From Saccharibacillus qingshengii (GTDB taxonomy: Bacteria; Bacillota; Bacilli; Paenibacillales; Paenibacillaceae): 64,000 bases of DNA. The stretch is taken from contig NZ_JAAZWC010000005.1 in the NCBI RefSeq assembly GCF_013185195.1, positions 175,759 to 239,758 on the forward strand. The letters are read 5' to 3'. Shown here piece after piece: positions 38,124 through 47,707 of the stretch. The position numbers and the translations under genes are program-made. Below the pieces are notes generated by a model. The model was not told where the DNA came from. It saw only the letters and a list, made by a program, of their open reading frames with translations, and searched no databases. Within the stretch, counting starts at the first letter, position 1, and the number at the start of each line of letters is the position of its first letter.

Positions 38124-40103
38124 TCAATCGCCGACCGCGGCCCGAATCCGGTTGCGACCGCTGTTCTTGGCTTGGTAAAGAGCCATATCCGCGCGATAAA
38201 AAAGCGATTCGACACTGATCGTCATATCTTTTTGCGCCCATTCGGCGACTCCGCAGGATACCGTAACCGTCGGATGAGTCTCTTCTTCGACGAAACTGCG
38301 GATCCGTTCGGCTACGATCAACGCTTCCTGAAGCGCCGTTTCCGGGAAATACACCGCGAGTTCTTCGCCTCCCCAGCGGGCCGAGACATCCGTGTCGCGG
38401 ATCGACTGCACAATCATCCCGCTCACCTGCTGCAAAATGGAGTCTCCGATCTGGTGACCGTACGTATCATTGACCTGCTTGAACCGGTCGATATCGATAA
38501 CAAGCAGCGAGCCTTTGGAGCCCTGCAGTTGATGGGCGTGGATCCGCTCGTCGAGATAACGTCTCACGTACAGTCCCGTCAGCGTATCGCGGTTGGCCAT
38601 GCGTTCAAGTTCCGCATGCAGGGTCGCATTGCTGACGGCCAGTCCGATATGCGTCGACAGCATCTGCAGCAGTTTGAAGTTTTCGTAAGAAAAATAATGG
38701 TGTTCGCGCTGAGCGAGCAGTACCGCGCCCATTGCTTTGCCGTTCGAGATCAGCGGAGCCGCAATCATCGAACGGGCTTCGGCCAGTTCCATAAAGCGCG
38801 ACGGGATCGAAGACTCCAGATAATCCGATACGATCAGCGGTTCCTGCGTACGCAGCACGGTTCCCGCAAATCCGTAATCCCGGCTGAAGGAAGACCCTTG
38901 AAGTTCGGGAAGACTACAGGCCATCACATCGAAGCGCTGCTGCGCCGGATTGTCTTTGACAATGCAGCAGTAGTCCGCACGGAAAATGCCCACCAGCTCC
39001 TGAATGGCAAAAGCAAAAACGTCGCTGAGCTGCAGATTCTGGTTCAGACGCTTGGTCAGCTCGTTGATCAGCAGTAGTTCGCGAATCAGCAGATTGGACT
39101 GCTCGTATAACTTGGCATTCTCAAAAGCTTTGCCCGCCGTATCCGCGATCATGCCAAGCAGGCGCGTATCGAGACGGTCCGGCGGCAGATCCAGCGTAAA
39201 GTGGAACACGCCGTAGATGCCTTGATGCCCCGCCAGGGGAAGCGCCGCTTCGATCCGCTTCGGATAGGTCGGTGACGGAACCGCTTCGACTTCCACGCTT
39301 CCTTTCATAAAAGCCTCCATACTGATATCCTGCTTGCGCTGATCCAGCATGAAGGATTGAAGCTGCGGATTCGAGCTCTGGTAATCCTGCGTCATCAGAA
39401 GCTGACAGCGAGCCGACGGATACAGAACCAATACGATGCGCAGCAGTTCTTCCAAGACCCCGTCCACGTTGAACTTGTCATACAGTCTTCGGACCATACG
39501 AAATAGCGCCGAATCTCCATTTAACGCGGAGGCGCCGGCTTGCCGGGTGTACAGCGTATCGTAAACGAAGGAATACTCCAGCCTCTGGTAGAAACAGGTC
39601 CGGAAATGCGCGGCGGCCATCTCTACCAATCGCAGCATGCCGGCGGCTTCCTCTTCGGGAACCACGCAGCCAAGGACCGCAAAAACTTCGCCTCCGCTTC
39701 GGGTGAAGACCGGAACGGCAAAAGCCGTTCGCGTGCGCATATATTCGCCTTCGTGACGCACGGCCGGAACGAATACCGGCTCCCTTGTCGCCAGAGACAT
39801 CCAGCCAGCATGTTCGGGCTGAGCTTTCAAATGGCCGATCAGTTCCGGATCGCCGGAAGCGGCTTCTCCTTCATGGCTGAACAAAAACCATTCCGCTTTC
39901 GATACGGGTGCGGCGTTTTGCTCGCGCCAGTCGGCAAAGCTTTCTTTTAGCAAAGGTTCTATATAAGGGAAATCGGCCGTGCCGATATCCACCAACTGAA
40001 TCCAGAAAGACTGATCGCCGCGGGATACAACGGGAAACAGCGCTTGGCCGACTTCATCGCGCCGAATTTCCTCCACCCGGTTCTTCCCTGCGTGCTCGGA
40101 CAT
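38124..40103 (-). CDS. GAF-GGDEF diguanylate cyclase
   Basis: Makes cyclic di-GMP. 659 aa from ATG 40103 (7 nt after AAGGAG). The N-terminal ~280 residues are poorly defined and may hold a degenerate GAF domain. A clear GAF domain follows (~300-480, ending LSTHIGLAVSNATLHAELERM), then GGDEF (~495-655) with DTLTGLYVRRYLDERI and the active-site variant GGEEL. RDTD five residues before GGEEL fits the inhibitory I-site (RxxD). No transmembrane segment, so it is a cytosolic sensor. The GAF ligand is unknown. Confidence 0.93.
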   Translation of the reverse strand: MSEHAGKNRVEEIRRDEVGQALFPVVSRGDQSFWIQLVDIGTADFPYIEPLLKESFADWREQNAAPVSKAEWFLFSHEGEAASGDPELIGHLKAQPEHAGWMSLATREPVFVPAVRHEGEYMRTRTAFAVPVFTRSGGEVFAVLGCVVPEEEAAGMLRLVEMAAAHFRTCFYQRLEYSFVYDTLYTRQAGASALNGDSALFRMVRRLYDKFNVDGVLEELLRIVLVLYPSARCQLLMTQDYQSSNPQLQSFMLDQRKQDISMEAFMKGSVEVEAVPSPTYPKRIEAALPLAGHQGIYGVFHFTLDLPPDRLDTRLLGMIADTAGKAFENAKLYEQSNLLIRELLLINELTKRLNQNLQLSDVFAFAIQELVGIFRADYCCIVKDNPAQQRFDVMACSLPELQGSSFSRDYGFAGTVLRTQEPLIVSDYLESSIPSRFMELAEARSMIAAPLISNGKAMGAVLLAQREHHYFSYENFKLLQMLSTHIGLAVSNATLHAELERMANRDTLTGLYVRRYLDERIHAHQLQGSKGSLLVIDIDRFKQVNDTYGHQIGDSILQQVSGMIVQSIRDTDVSARWGGEELAVYFPETALQEALIVAERIRSFVEEETHPTVTVSCGVAEWAQKDMTISVESLFYRADMALYQAKNSGRNRIRAAVGD

Positions 40104-40343
40104 AACTTCTCTCCTTTGCCGAAAACAATGCCTGTCGCTGCCGTATTGCAAAGCCCGGGTTTCGCAAAATGGAAGCTGTGCAAAAGCCGGGCTTGTATGC
40201 GTGTTCCTTATACCTTTTTCTTATATTACTCTTTTTGCACCACTTTTGCACCTTATTTTTCGGTATTTCTCCTTTTCATTGGGTCTTTCGGCTCAATCGA
40301 TTTTTGCGTTTAAAAATTAAGTTTTTCATTTCCTTTTTTAGGC

Positions 40344-40372
40344 TTGACGAACAAAGGTTTATCCTATAAAAT
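40344..40372 (+). promoter_or_regulatory. rpsD promoter
   Basis: -35 TTGACG (40344-40349), 17 nt, -10 TAAAAT (40367-40372). Confidence 0.65.
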
Positions 40373-40379
40373 TTAGTGA

Positions 40380-40595
40380 TGTATGAACGCCGGATACTTA
40401 CGTATCTGGGTGTAACGGTGCGTCACCCTCACGCGTTTTGTTGCTATCGGGACAGCGGCTGAACTCTCCCGATATGAGTACGTTGATTCGTTTCCTCTCT
40501 ATATAGAGAAGAGCGTCTCCGGCCTGCGTACGCGAAACAAAATACGGCGCACACGGTTCCCCGGCCATTACACATGACAAAGGAGTTTTTCCAAT
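40380..40595 (+). promoter_or_regulatory. long rpsD 5' leader, candidate S4 autoregulatory RNA
   Basis: About 216 nt between the predicted transcription start and rpsD. Helices visible are TATCGGG/CCCGATA (40445-40474) and the palindrome TCTCTATATAGAGA (40496-40509). In B. subtilis the rpsD leader is bound by S4 for translational feedback; I infer the same here without having folded the RNA. Bases 40104-40340, upstream of the diguanylate cyclase gene, contain only an imperfect AAGCCCGG inverted repeat. Confidence 0.5.
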
Positions 40596-41195
40596 ATGGC
40601 ACGTTATACAGGCCCTAAATTCAAGCTCAGCCGCCGCCTCGGTATTTCCCTGAGCGGTAACGGCAAAGATCTCAAGCGCAACTTCCCTCCGGGTCAGCAT
40701 GGCGCTAACCAACGCAGAAAACAAAGCAACTACGGCATGCAGCTCCAAGAAAAGCAAAAGCTGCGCCACATGTACGGTCTGGGCGAGAAGCAGTTCCGCA
40801 CACTGTTTGCAAAAGCACAAAAAATGCAAGGCATCGCCGGCGAGAACTTCATGTTCCTGCTGGAAAGCCGCCTGGACAACCTGGTGTATCGTATGGGCTT
40901 CGCCAACTCCCGCGCAGGTGCGCGTCAGCTGGTCGCTCACGGTCACGTAACGGTTAACGGCAAAAAAGTCGACATCGCTTCTTACGCAGTAAGCCTTGGC
41001 GACGTAATCGGCCTTCGTGAGAAAAGCCGCGGCATGGCTTCCATCAAGGAAGCTATCGAAAACCGTGCACACATTGTCGGTTACATCGAGTACAACGAGA
41101 CGGCTATGGAAGCCAAGTACCTCCGTCTGCCTGAACGCGGCGAACTTTCGCAAGAAATCGATGAAAAGCAAATCGTCGAATTCTACAACCGTTAA
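40596..41195 (+). CDS. rpsD: 30S ribosomal protein S4
   Basis: Primary 16S rRNA-binding protein, 199 aa, as in B. subtilis. [21 protein letters not shown] start, [17 protein letters not shown], and the S4 RNA-binding domain [38 protein letters not shown]. The N-terminal zinc-binding cysteines of some S4 proteins are absent. AAAGGAG precedes the ATG. Monocistronic. Confidence 0.99.
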   Translation: MARYTGPKFKLSRRLGISLSGNGKDLKRNFPPGQHGANQRRKQSNYGMQLQEKQKLRHMYGLGEKQFRTLFAKAQKMQGIAGENFMFLLESRLDNLVYRMGFANSRAGARQLVAHGHVTVNGKKVDIASYAVSLGDVIGLREKSRGMASIKEAIENRAHIVGYIEYNETAMEAKYLRLPERGELSQEIDEKQIVEFYNR

Positions 41196-41213
41196 TTCGG
41201 GAAGCCTCATCGA

Positions 41214-41250
41214 AATACCCGCAAGCTTTGCAGCTTGCGGGTATTTTTTT
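41214..41250 (+). terminator. rpsD terminator
   Basis: AATACCCGCAAGC / GCTTGCGGGTATT stem, 6-nt loop, T7 tail, 19 nt after the stop. Confidence 0.95.
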
Positions 41251-41349
41251 ATGGATAACCTTCCTGCCCCTCTATTTTTCCCGGCTTGGAGTCTTCGCCT
41301 CCTCCTTCAGCCCCCCTCCCCATTCCTTATGCTGTTTTTCTTGATTTTG

Positions 41350-41358
41350 TGCTATAAT
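41350..41358 (+). promoter_or_regulatory. extended -10 promoter of the PBP gene
   Basis: TGC-TATAAT (41350-41358) about 30 nt before the start; no good -35 at 16-18 nt spacing. Confidence 0.45.
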
Positions 41359-41388
41359 AAGCCCTGTTCAAAGGAGGAAGATACGCCA

Positions 41389-44300
41389 ATGGCAGATGAG
41401 AAAAAAAAGCCCGAAACGAAACCTTCCGTCAAAAAAAGATCGCCGCTTCGCAAAATGCTGACCTTCTTTAAGTGGGTCGTCATTTTGGGTTTTGCCGCTG
41501 TTCTTTTTGGGGGAGGCGCAGCAGCGGGGTATGTGACCTCCATCCTCAAGGATGAGCCTGTTCGCTCTAGAGCTTCGATTGAACAGGCAATCGACCAGAA
41601 TTCGATTACGGGCTTTGCTTATTTCAGGGATAATTCCCCGATCGGCCAGCTTCGTACCGATGAAGACCGCAGACCTGTCGTGTACGACCAGATTCCGCGG
41701 AGCGTCATCGATGCACTGGTATCGATCGAAGACAAAAGTTTCTACGAACACCCGGGTATCGATACAAAAGGCACCCTGCGGGCTGTCAAACAAAAAGTGC
41801 TGAACGAACCTGTACAAACGGGCGGCAGCACATTGACGCAGCAGTTGGCACGCCGTGTATTTTTGAGCCTGGACAAAACAAACGACCGCAAGATCAAGGA
41901 AATCCTCCTGTCTCTGCGGATGGAACGCTTCCTGTCCAAGGAAGAAATCATGACCGCTTACCTGAACAAAATGCCGTTCGGCAAAGGTGCCGCCGGCTAC
42001 AATCTGTTCGGGGTCAAAGCGGCGGCCAAAGGTATTTTCGGTATCAGCGATCCTGCGCAGCTGAATTTGGCCCAAGCCGCCTATCTGTCGGGGCTTCCCC
42101 AGCTTCCGACCACGTATTCCGCTTTTGACAGCCAAGGGGAATTCAACAAAAAAGGCTTCGACAATGCCGTCAGCCGTCAGCACCGGGTATTATCCAATAT
42201 GCGGGCAGACGGCAAAATCACACAGGCCGAGTATGACGAAGCGCTCGAATTCGATCTGCAAAGTTCGCTGGCCGGCAAAATGCCGAAAGCTTACGCCACC
42301 TATCCGTATCTGATGGCGGAGGTCGAACGCGAAGCGACCAAAATCGTCATGACTCTGCAGAACCCGGGTGGAGATGCCGCTTCGGGCGAGAACGGTTCCT
42401 CTTATGAAGCGGCCAATCAGCTGCTGCTGACCGGAGGCTACCGCGTCTACACGACCATCGACAAAGACATTTACAAAACGATGCGCGCGGTCGCGGAAAA
42501 TCCGGCAAACTTCGGTCCTGCGGATCCCGGCGGGCTTCCGCAGCAGCTGGCCGCAAGTCTGATCGACCAGAAGACGGGTGCCGTACTCGGCATGATCGAA
42601 GGTCGCAGTTTCGGTACGCTGGAGATGAACCTTTCCACGCAGATGGAACGGCAGCCGGGTTCGACCATGAAGCCGATTGCAGCCTACCTGCCTGCGCTCG
42701 ATGCCGGACTTATCCAGCCGGCCGGCGTGATCGACGATGCGCCGATCATTCTGCCTTCGGGTTCATCCTACCACATTCCGAAAAATGCCAACGGCCGCTA
42801 TCAGGGTCTGGTGACGGCGCGTTATGCGCTCAACCAGTCGCTCAATATTCCGGCGCTTAAGCTCTTCAACGAGAAAGTCGGCGTCAAGAACGCTTGGACC
42901 TTCTCCAAAAAGCTGGGCATTACCACGATCACCGACGACGACTACAAAAACACGACGGGCGTTCTCGGCGGTATGCGCGAAGGAGTTACCGTTCAGGAAC
43001 TCGCGGGTGCCTACGGTTCGATCGGCAACGGCGGCGAGTTCAACAAAACGTATACGATCGAGAAGATCGTCGATTCCAAAGGCAATATCGTGTACAAGCA
43101 CCAGGTCAATCCGAGCCGGGTCTTCTCCGAGCAGACCGCCTATCTCATGACCGACATGCTGAAGACGGTAGTCAGCGAAGGAACGGGCAACGCACGGGTA
43201 AGCGGCATACCGGGTCTGTTCAAGCAGTACGGCAATATCTCGATTGCCGGCAAGACCGGATCCACGCAAAATTACGGCGACGTTTGGTTTATGGGCTATA
43301 CGCCGGACCTGACGCTCGGCGTATGGGCGGGCTACAACGAACCGGTCAACACGATGAACGATGACAAAGGACGCGCCCGCTTCCTGTGGGCAACGATCAT
43401 GAATGAAGTGACCGCACTCAAACCCGAATTGTTCCCGACCAAGACGTTTGCGGAACCGAAAGGCATCGTGTCGAAAACCGTCTCGGGCTTCAGCGGCAAA
43501 CTGCCAACCGAATTGACGGTGCAATCGGGCAAGTTGGTCACGGACATTTTCAATGAAAAATATGTACCGACCGATTATGACGATGGCCTCGTCAACGCGA
43601 AATATATCGTCTATAACGGAGTCAATTACGTGCCTCACCCGGAAACGCCGGACGATATGGTGCTGAAGAAAGTTACCGTCAACCGGGAGAAGCCGATCAA
43701 TCAGCTGATTCTCGAACTCAAAAACGCATTGTCCAAAATGAACGACGGCCAGCCGCTCGAGTATTACATTCCTGCGGATGCGGGCGTCGACATGCCGAAG
43801 GAAGTCGATCCGCGTACGGACGATGGCAGCGTACCTTCCGCTCCGGTCAATGTGTGGATGGATAATTCGGGCAGCGCAATCGCCTTTACGGGCAATCCGG
43901 AGAACGATGTTGTCGGTTATCGCCTGTACAGCTCTTGGGACGGCGGAAGCTCGTTCCAATATGCCGGAACGGTTCAGACCGGGAACTTCCTGCAGTTCCA
44001 GATTTCTCCGAGTTCTGCCACCCACTACGTGACAGCTGTCGACGTAGCCGGCAGAGAATCGGCGCCTAGCCGCAGCGTAGGCGCGTCTTCATCGCCGCAG
44101 CCTCCTTCCGAACCGACGGCGCCGGCAGCGGAACCTACCGTACCGGAAGAAGGCGTAACGGTCGAAGGTATTGTGGTTCCCAACGATGCTATCGAGCAGC
44201 CAGCCGTGGAGACTCCGGAAGAAACGAAGCCGGAAGAAGAACAGCAGCTTGGCGAAATAGGCGAAGGCACCAAGCCCGAAACCGAGCAGCCCGAAGAAGA

Positions 44301-44655
44301 GCAGCCCGAAGAAGAGCAGCCGGAAGTCTCTGCCGAGGTCGTGACTCCGCCGCCTGCGGAAGAAGAACCTCCTCCGCCTGCTGCGGTTACGGCTCCTGCC
44401 GAACCGAAACAGCTTCAGGGTATGGCTTCGGCAAGCGGCGTTCAGCTCACGTGGAAGCCGACTGAAGGCGCCACCTCCTATACCGTCTATCACAGTACGG
44501 CAGCGGATGGCCCTTACAGCGCGATCGGCAGTACAGGCTCCGCTTCATTCAGTTATTCGGCCCAGGCTCCGTTCAAGGCTTGGTTCAGAGTCTCGGCTTC
44601 CAACGAAGCCGGGGAATCTCCTCCATCCAAGACGCTGCATATGGATAGTCCGTAA
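41389..44655 (+). CDS. class A penicillin-binding protein (PBP1A type) with FN3 domains
   Basis: Bifunctional peptidoglycan glycosyltransferase/transpeptidase, 1088 aa; ATG 41389 follows AAGGAGGAAG. The basic cytoplasmic tail and transmembrane anchor (~22-50) are followed by the GT51 domain (SIEDKSFYEHPGID with catalytic Glu ~113, GGSTLTQQLARRVF). The transpeptidase domain has SxxK in GSTMKPIAAY (~424), SLN (~484) and KTGST (~621). Outside the catalytic part lie an FN3-like domain (~814-905), a ~100-residue Pro/Glu-rich linker with EEQPEEEQ repeats, and a second FN3 domain (~1005-1088). It is longer than B. subtilis PBP1 (914 aa). Confidence 0.95.
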   Translation: MADEKKKPETKPSVKKRSPLRKMLTFFKWVVILGFAAVLFGGGAAAGYVTSILKDEPVRSRASIEQAIDQNSITGFAYFRDNSPIGQLRTDEDRRPVVYDQIPRSVIDALVSIEDKSFYEHPGIDTKGTLRAVKQKVLNEPVQTGGSTLTQQLARRVFLSLDKTNDRKIKEILLSLRMERFLSKEEIMTAYLNKMPFGKGAAGYNLFGVKAAAKGIFGISDPAQLNLAQAAYLSGLPQLPTTYSAFDSQGEFNKKGFDNAVSRQHRVLSNMRADGKITQAEYDEALEFDLQSSLAGKMPKAYATYPYLMAEVEREATKIVMTLQNPGGDAASGENGSSYEAANQLLLTGGYRVYTTIDKDIYKTMRAVAENPANFGPADPGGLPQQLAASLIDQKTGAVLGMIEGRSFGTLEMNLSTQMERQPGSTMKPIAAYLPALDAGLIQPAGVIDDAPIILPSGSSYHIPKNANGRYQGLVTARYALNQSLNIPALKLFNEKVGVKNAWTFSKKLGITTITDDDYKNTTGVLGGMREGVTVQELAGAYGSIGNGGEFNKTYTIEKIVDSKGNIVYKHQVNPSRVFSEQTAYLMTDMLKTVVSEGTGNARVSGIPGLFKQYGNISIAGKTGSTQNYGDVWFMGYTPDLTLGVWAGYNEPVNTMNDDKGRARFLWATIMNEVTALKPELFPTKTFAEPKGIVSKTVSGFSGKLPTELTVQSGKLVTDIFNEKYVPTDYDDGLVNAKYIVYNGVNYVPHPETPDDMVLKKVTVNREKPINQLILELKNALSKMNDGQPLEYYIPADAGVDMPKEVDPRTDDGSVPSAPVNVWMDNSGSAIAFTGNPENDVVGYRLYSSWDGGSSFQYAGTVQTGNFLQFQISPSSATHYVTAVDVAGRESAPSRSVGASSSPQPPSEPTAPAAEPTVPEEGVTVEGIVVPNDAIEQPAVETPEETKPEEEQQLGEIGEGTKPETEQPEEEQPEEEQPEVSAEVVTPPPAEEEPPPPAAVTAPAEPKQLQGMASASGVQLTWKPTEGATSYTVYHSTAADGPYSAIGSTGSASFSYSAQAPFKAWFRVSASNEAGESPPSKTLHMDSP

Positions 44656-44679
44656 CCGCTTCGCCAAGCGGTTGTATAC

Positions 44680-44723
44680 AAAAAGCCCGTGATTACCGAA
44701 GTTTCGGTAATCACGGGCTTTTT
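44680..44723. terminator. bidirectional terminator after the PBP gene
   Basis: AAAAAGCCCGTGATTACCGAA pairs perfectly with its complement across a 2-nt loop, with A- and T-runs at the sides. Confidence 0.95.
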
Positions 44724-44776
44724 ATTTACGTTGGGAACCGCTTGGGCAGCGCGACCCAGATTAGAGTCAGCTCGTC

Positions 44777-45481
44777 TTATAGACCGGTCCAATGTTCAAC
44801 CATTCCGGCTACAACGGCAAAAGACCGGGCTGAGGCTTCTTTGGTAAATTCGGCAAAGCTGCCCGGCGCTTCTCCGTTCGCTTTGTCGGACATGGAGCGG
44901 ATGACCATATGCGGCACTCCGTTCATCCGGCAGACCTGAGCCACCGCCGCTCCTTCCATTTCCGTACACAGTCCTTCGAATTCACGGCTCAGCCGTGCGA
45001 CTTCAAGGCGGTCGGCCACAAAGCGATCGCCCGACAAAATGCGTCCTGTGCGAAAAGAAATCTTCTCCGCCCGGCAAGACTGCTCGGCCAAAGCGACCAG
45101 TCGCCGATCCGAAGGAAACACGGATTCTTCCTGAAAAGGAATCACGCCCGGAGCAAAACCAAGCGGCGACGCATCCATATCGTGCTGCAGACTTTCGGAA
45201 GCAAGGACCAGATCGCCGATCGCAAGATCGGGATGCAGCGCTCCGGCTACACCGGTAAATACCAAAGCCCGAACGCCAAATTCGCTGATCAGAACCTGCG
45301 CAGCCGCAGCAGCGTTGACCTTGCCGACGCCGCATCGGCAGATCACCACATCCTGTCCGCGGAACATGCCTTCGGTAAACGTAATGCCCGCAGCTTTGCG
45401 GCTGCGGGCATGTTCCGTCTCGCCAAGCAGAAGCTTGACTTCTTCATCCATCGCGCCCATCAGGGCAATCGGATTTTTCAT
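44777..45481 (-). CDS. mtnN: 5'-methylthioadenosine/S-adenosylhomocysteine nucleosidase
   Basis: Cleaves MTA and SAH, recycling products of polyamine synthesis and SAM-dependent methylation. 234 aa. Motifs: ALMGAMDEEVKLLL (catalytic Glu), FTGVAGALHPDLAIGDLVLA, GRILSGDRFVAD, CTEMEGAAVAQVC and RSMSDKANG (catalytic Asp). It begins 16 nt after ccpA and lacks an obvious ribosome site; TATAAT sits 4 nt before the ATG. Confidence 0.96.
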   Translation of the reverse strand: MKNPIALMGAMDEEVKLLLGETEHARSRKAAGITFTEGMFRGQDVVICRCGVGKVNAAAAAQVLISEFGVRALVFTGVAGALHPDLAIGDLVLASESLQHDMDASPLGFAPGVIPFQEESVFPSDRRLVALAEQSCRAEKISFRTGRILSGDRFVADRLEVARLSREFEGLCTEMEGAAVAQVCRMNGVPHMVIRSMSDKANGEAPGSFAEFTKEASARSFAVVAGMVEHWTGL

Positions 45482-45497
45482 CGGATTATACGCGGGT

Positions 45498-46508
45498 TCA
45501 GTCGTTCAGACGAGCGACGGACAACCGGAGAATCGTTTCGTGCGGCAGAATAACCTGCGAATTTTCGACGTTCTCTTTTTTCATCAGCTTGGTCAGCAGA
45601 CGCATCGCCACCGCACCGATATCGTACATCGGTTGAGCGACAGTCGTCAGCTGCGGACGTACCATGGAAGCCATACGAATATTGTCCACACTGATAATCG
45701 AGAAGTCGTCCGGCACTTTATAGCCTTCGTCCTGTACGCTGTGGATGGCTCCGATCGCCATTTCATCCGTTGCGGCGAAGATCGCGCTCGGCTTGCGTTT
45801 GAGGCCGAGGAAATACTTCATCGCTTCCACACCGGACTCATAGCGATAATTGCCGATACGGACCAGATCTTCCTGATACTCGATTCCCGCCGTTTCAAGC
45901 GCACGCTTGTAACCTTGGAAACGCGAGTAACCGTTTGCCGGATCCTGCAGCGTACCGCTGATCATCGCGATCTCGCGGTGACCGTGACGAACCAGAGTGC
46001 TGACCGCATCGAAAGCAGCCGCTTCATGATCGATATCGACGGCCGGAATCGTACCGTTTTCATCTTTGGTTGCGCAAAGAACGATCGGCACGGATGCCGT
46101 CTGGAACGCCTGGACGTGATCTTCGGTAATCGTGCCGCCCATGAACAGCAGACCGTCGACCTGTTTCTCCAGCAGGGTATTGATGACACGGATTTCTTTG
46201 TCTTTTTTCTTATCGGCGTTGCACAAAATAATATTGTAATGATACATATTGGCGATGTCTTCGATGCCGCGGGCAATCTCTGCGAAAATCGAGTTCGAAA
46301 TATCGGGAATCACTACACCGACCGTCGTTGTTTTCTTGCTGGCCAGACCGCGTGCTACAGCGTTCGGACGATAGCCTAGACGCTCAATCGCCTCATATAC
46401 TTTCTTGCGGGTTTGCGGCTTCACGTTGGGGTTGTTGTTAACGACCCGGGAAACGGTGGCCATCGAAACGCCAGCTTCGCGCGCCACATCATAAATAGTT
46501 ACCGTCAC
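45498..46508 (-). CDS. ccpA: catabolite control protein A
   Basis: LacI-family regulator that binds cre sites with HPr(Ser-P)/Crh(Ser-P). The core is close to B. subtilis Ccp[22 protein letters not shown] helix-turn-helix, [36 protein letters not shown] hinge, and [26 protein letters not shown]. The longest frame starts at 46541, but GGAGAG lies 7 nt before GTG 46508, which also matches the N-terminus of homologues (336 aa). ytxJ upstream and mtnN downstream; the ytxJ-ccpA neighbourhood is conserved. Confidence 0.96.
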   Translation of the reverse strand: MTVTIYDVAREAGVSMATVSRVVNNNPNVKPQTRKKVYEAIERLGYRPNAVARGLASKKTTTVGVVIPDISNSIFAEIARGIEDIANMYHYNIILCNADKKKDKEIRVINTLLEKQVDGLLFMGGTITEDHVQAFQTASVPIVLCATKDENGTIPAVDIDHEAAAFDAVSTLVRHGHREIAMISGTLQDPANGYSRFQGYKRALETAGIEYQEDLVRIGNYRYESGVEAMKYFLGLKRKPSAIFAATDEMAIGAIHSVQDEGYKVPDDFSIISVDNIRMASMVRPQLTTVAQPMYDIGAVAMRLLTKLMKKENVENSQVILPHETILRLSVARLND

Positions 46509-46581
46509 ATCTGTTCTCTCCATTGCCAGTAAATTTTTCAATCATGTTTCAATGAATTACATTCAAGCTTTCATTAGTACC

Positions 46582-46610
46582 ATGATACGATAAATTTGTT
46601 TGGTGTGCAA
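46582..46610 (-). promoter_or_regulatory. ccpA promoter
   Basis: Minus-strand TTGCAC (46605-46610), 17 nt, TATCAT (46582-46587), with a leader of about 65 nt. Confidence 0.65.
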
Positions 46611-46632
46611 TGTTAACGCTTCACTTTTTTCC

Positions 46633-46661
46633 AAAAAAGGCGCCTGTCTTAAGACAGGGCC
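46633..46661 (-). terminator. ytxJ terminator overlapping its stop codon
   Basis: CCTGTCTTAAGACAGG palindrome extended by GGC/GCC, then T6 on the minus strand. The ytxJ TAA lies in the loop. Confidence 0.85.
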
Positions 46662-46990
46662 TCCTGAAGCGCGGAAGAAGTAATCCGGGCATGCGACGTG
46701 TTCCAGACCGCCTGTCCGTCTTTGAGCAGGATTGCCTGGGGCGACGCATGCTCGACACCCAGACGATCGGCCGCTTCGAGCGAGACCGGACGGTCTTCGA
46801 CAACATGAATCAACGCATAGGCGGCATCCGGATTCGGCGAACCTTCCAAATAACGCTTGGCTTCCAAATAAGCTCTCGAACTGATCGGGCAGCGGGTGCT
46901 GTGCTTGAAGATCAGGACCGGCTTTTCACCGGATTCTTGAATAAGGGCTTCCAGCTGCTCACTGGTTGTAATCTGATTAAAAGTGGCCAT
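46649..46990 (-). CDS. ytxJ: bacilliredoxin-like monothiol protein YtxJ (BrxC)
   Basis: 113-aa thioredoxin-fold protein linked to the bacillithiol system; removes or shuttles bacillithiol on protein thiols. Active site TRCPIS is monothiol; PVLIFKHSTRCPISSRAY and HASPQAILLKDGQAVWNTSHARIT are family signatures. GGGAGGAACGACTT precedes ATG 46990. Its presence indicates a bacillithiol-using organism. Confidence 0.94.
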   Translation of the reverse strand: MATFNQITTSEQLEALIQESGEKPVLIFKHSTRCPISSRAYLEAKRYLEGSPNPDAAYALIHVVEDRPVSLEAADRLGVEHASPQAILLKDGQAVWNTSHARITSSALQEALS

Positions 46991-47107
46991 AAGTCGTTCC
47001 TCCCGTTCTGCGATACATCCAAATTATTCGATAATACTGCACACAGATGTTCGCTTTCAGTTTAACAACACGGCAAATCGAAGTCAAAAAGAGCGTTTTC
47101 GATACCG

Positions 47108-47560
47108 TCACACGGAAGAATAACGGACTTCCTGCCCATTGACGAAGACTTTCTCGCTCAACTGGGCCAGCTGCGCCTCGACTTCGTCCATCCAAGCACG
47201 ATCCCCCACTTCGCAGGCGCAGCGGTACAAATCCAGCAGCGTATTGATGCGGGTCGCGCAGCTGAGCCGAATCTCGGCTTTGAACGCTTCTTTGGTGTCC
47301 GCTTCGCTGCAGGTGAAAATGTGGTACACAATATGGGCCAGCTCGTTGAAATCCGTAAAATCGATCCCGTAGGGCTTTCCTTCGAGCGGCAGGCTGTTGA
47401 GCAGCGCAGTCAAATCTCCTTTGACCCAGTGCAGGACTTCTTCGTGTTCGCATTGCGGGCAGGCCAGAACAGGCACGTTTTCGATGCTGACCTGCTTTTT
47501 GAAATCGACGAGCCGAAAATCCAGATCGTATCTTTGTCCGCATTTGCAATGTTCCAGCAT
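47108..47560 (-). CDS. unknown zinc-ribbon-like protein, 150 aa
   Basis: Not assigned to a family. ATG 47560 is 9 nt after GGAGGGG. The N-terminus has two cysteine pairs, CKCGQ (residues ~5-7) and CPQC (~34-37), likely a zinc ribbon, followed by a mostly helical C-terminal region (TKEAFKAEIRLSCATRINTLLDLYRCA). No membrane segment. It lies upstream of ytxJ with a gap of 117 nt. A role in nucleic-acid or protein binding is possible, not shown. Confidence 0.75.
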   Translation of the reverse strand: MLEHCKCGQRYDLDFRLVDFKKQVSIENVPVLACPQCEHEEVLHWVKGDLTALLNSLPLEGKPYGIDFTDFNELAHIVYHIFTCSEADTKEAFKAEIRLSCATRINTLLDLYRCACEVGDRAWMDEVEAQLAQLSEKVFVNGQEVRYSSV

Positions 47561-47707
47561 CCCAACAATCCCCTCCAATGTTGATAGTCAGAATCAGCGC
47601 GCTTGAACATCCAAAGCCCGCCAATAGGCACCTGATCCACAAGCAGCAGCACTTCATGCAATAGATTCGCTGTGTCTTGCGCAAATTCCTGCTTCTTTTA
47701 CAAATTA

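Noticed and set aside
40104..40340. cyclic-di-GMP riboswitch upstream of the diguanylate cyclase
   Set aside because: Looked for the GEMM core by eye; only an imperfect AAGCCCGG inverted repeat is present.
46509..46541. Upstream start of CcpA ([11 protein letters not shown])
   Set aside because: GTG 46508 has GGAGAG at 7 nt and gives the homologues' N-terminus; the upstream ATG lacks a ribosome site.
47410..47661. 83-codon minus-strand frame upstream of and overlapping the zinc-ribbon gene
   Set aside because: The first ~30 residues look faintly protein-like, but there is no ribosome site and the rest is out of frame with the zinc-ribbon gene.
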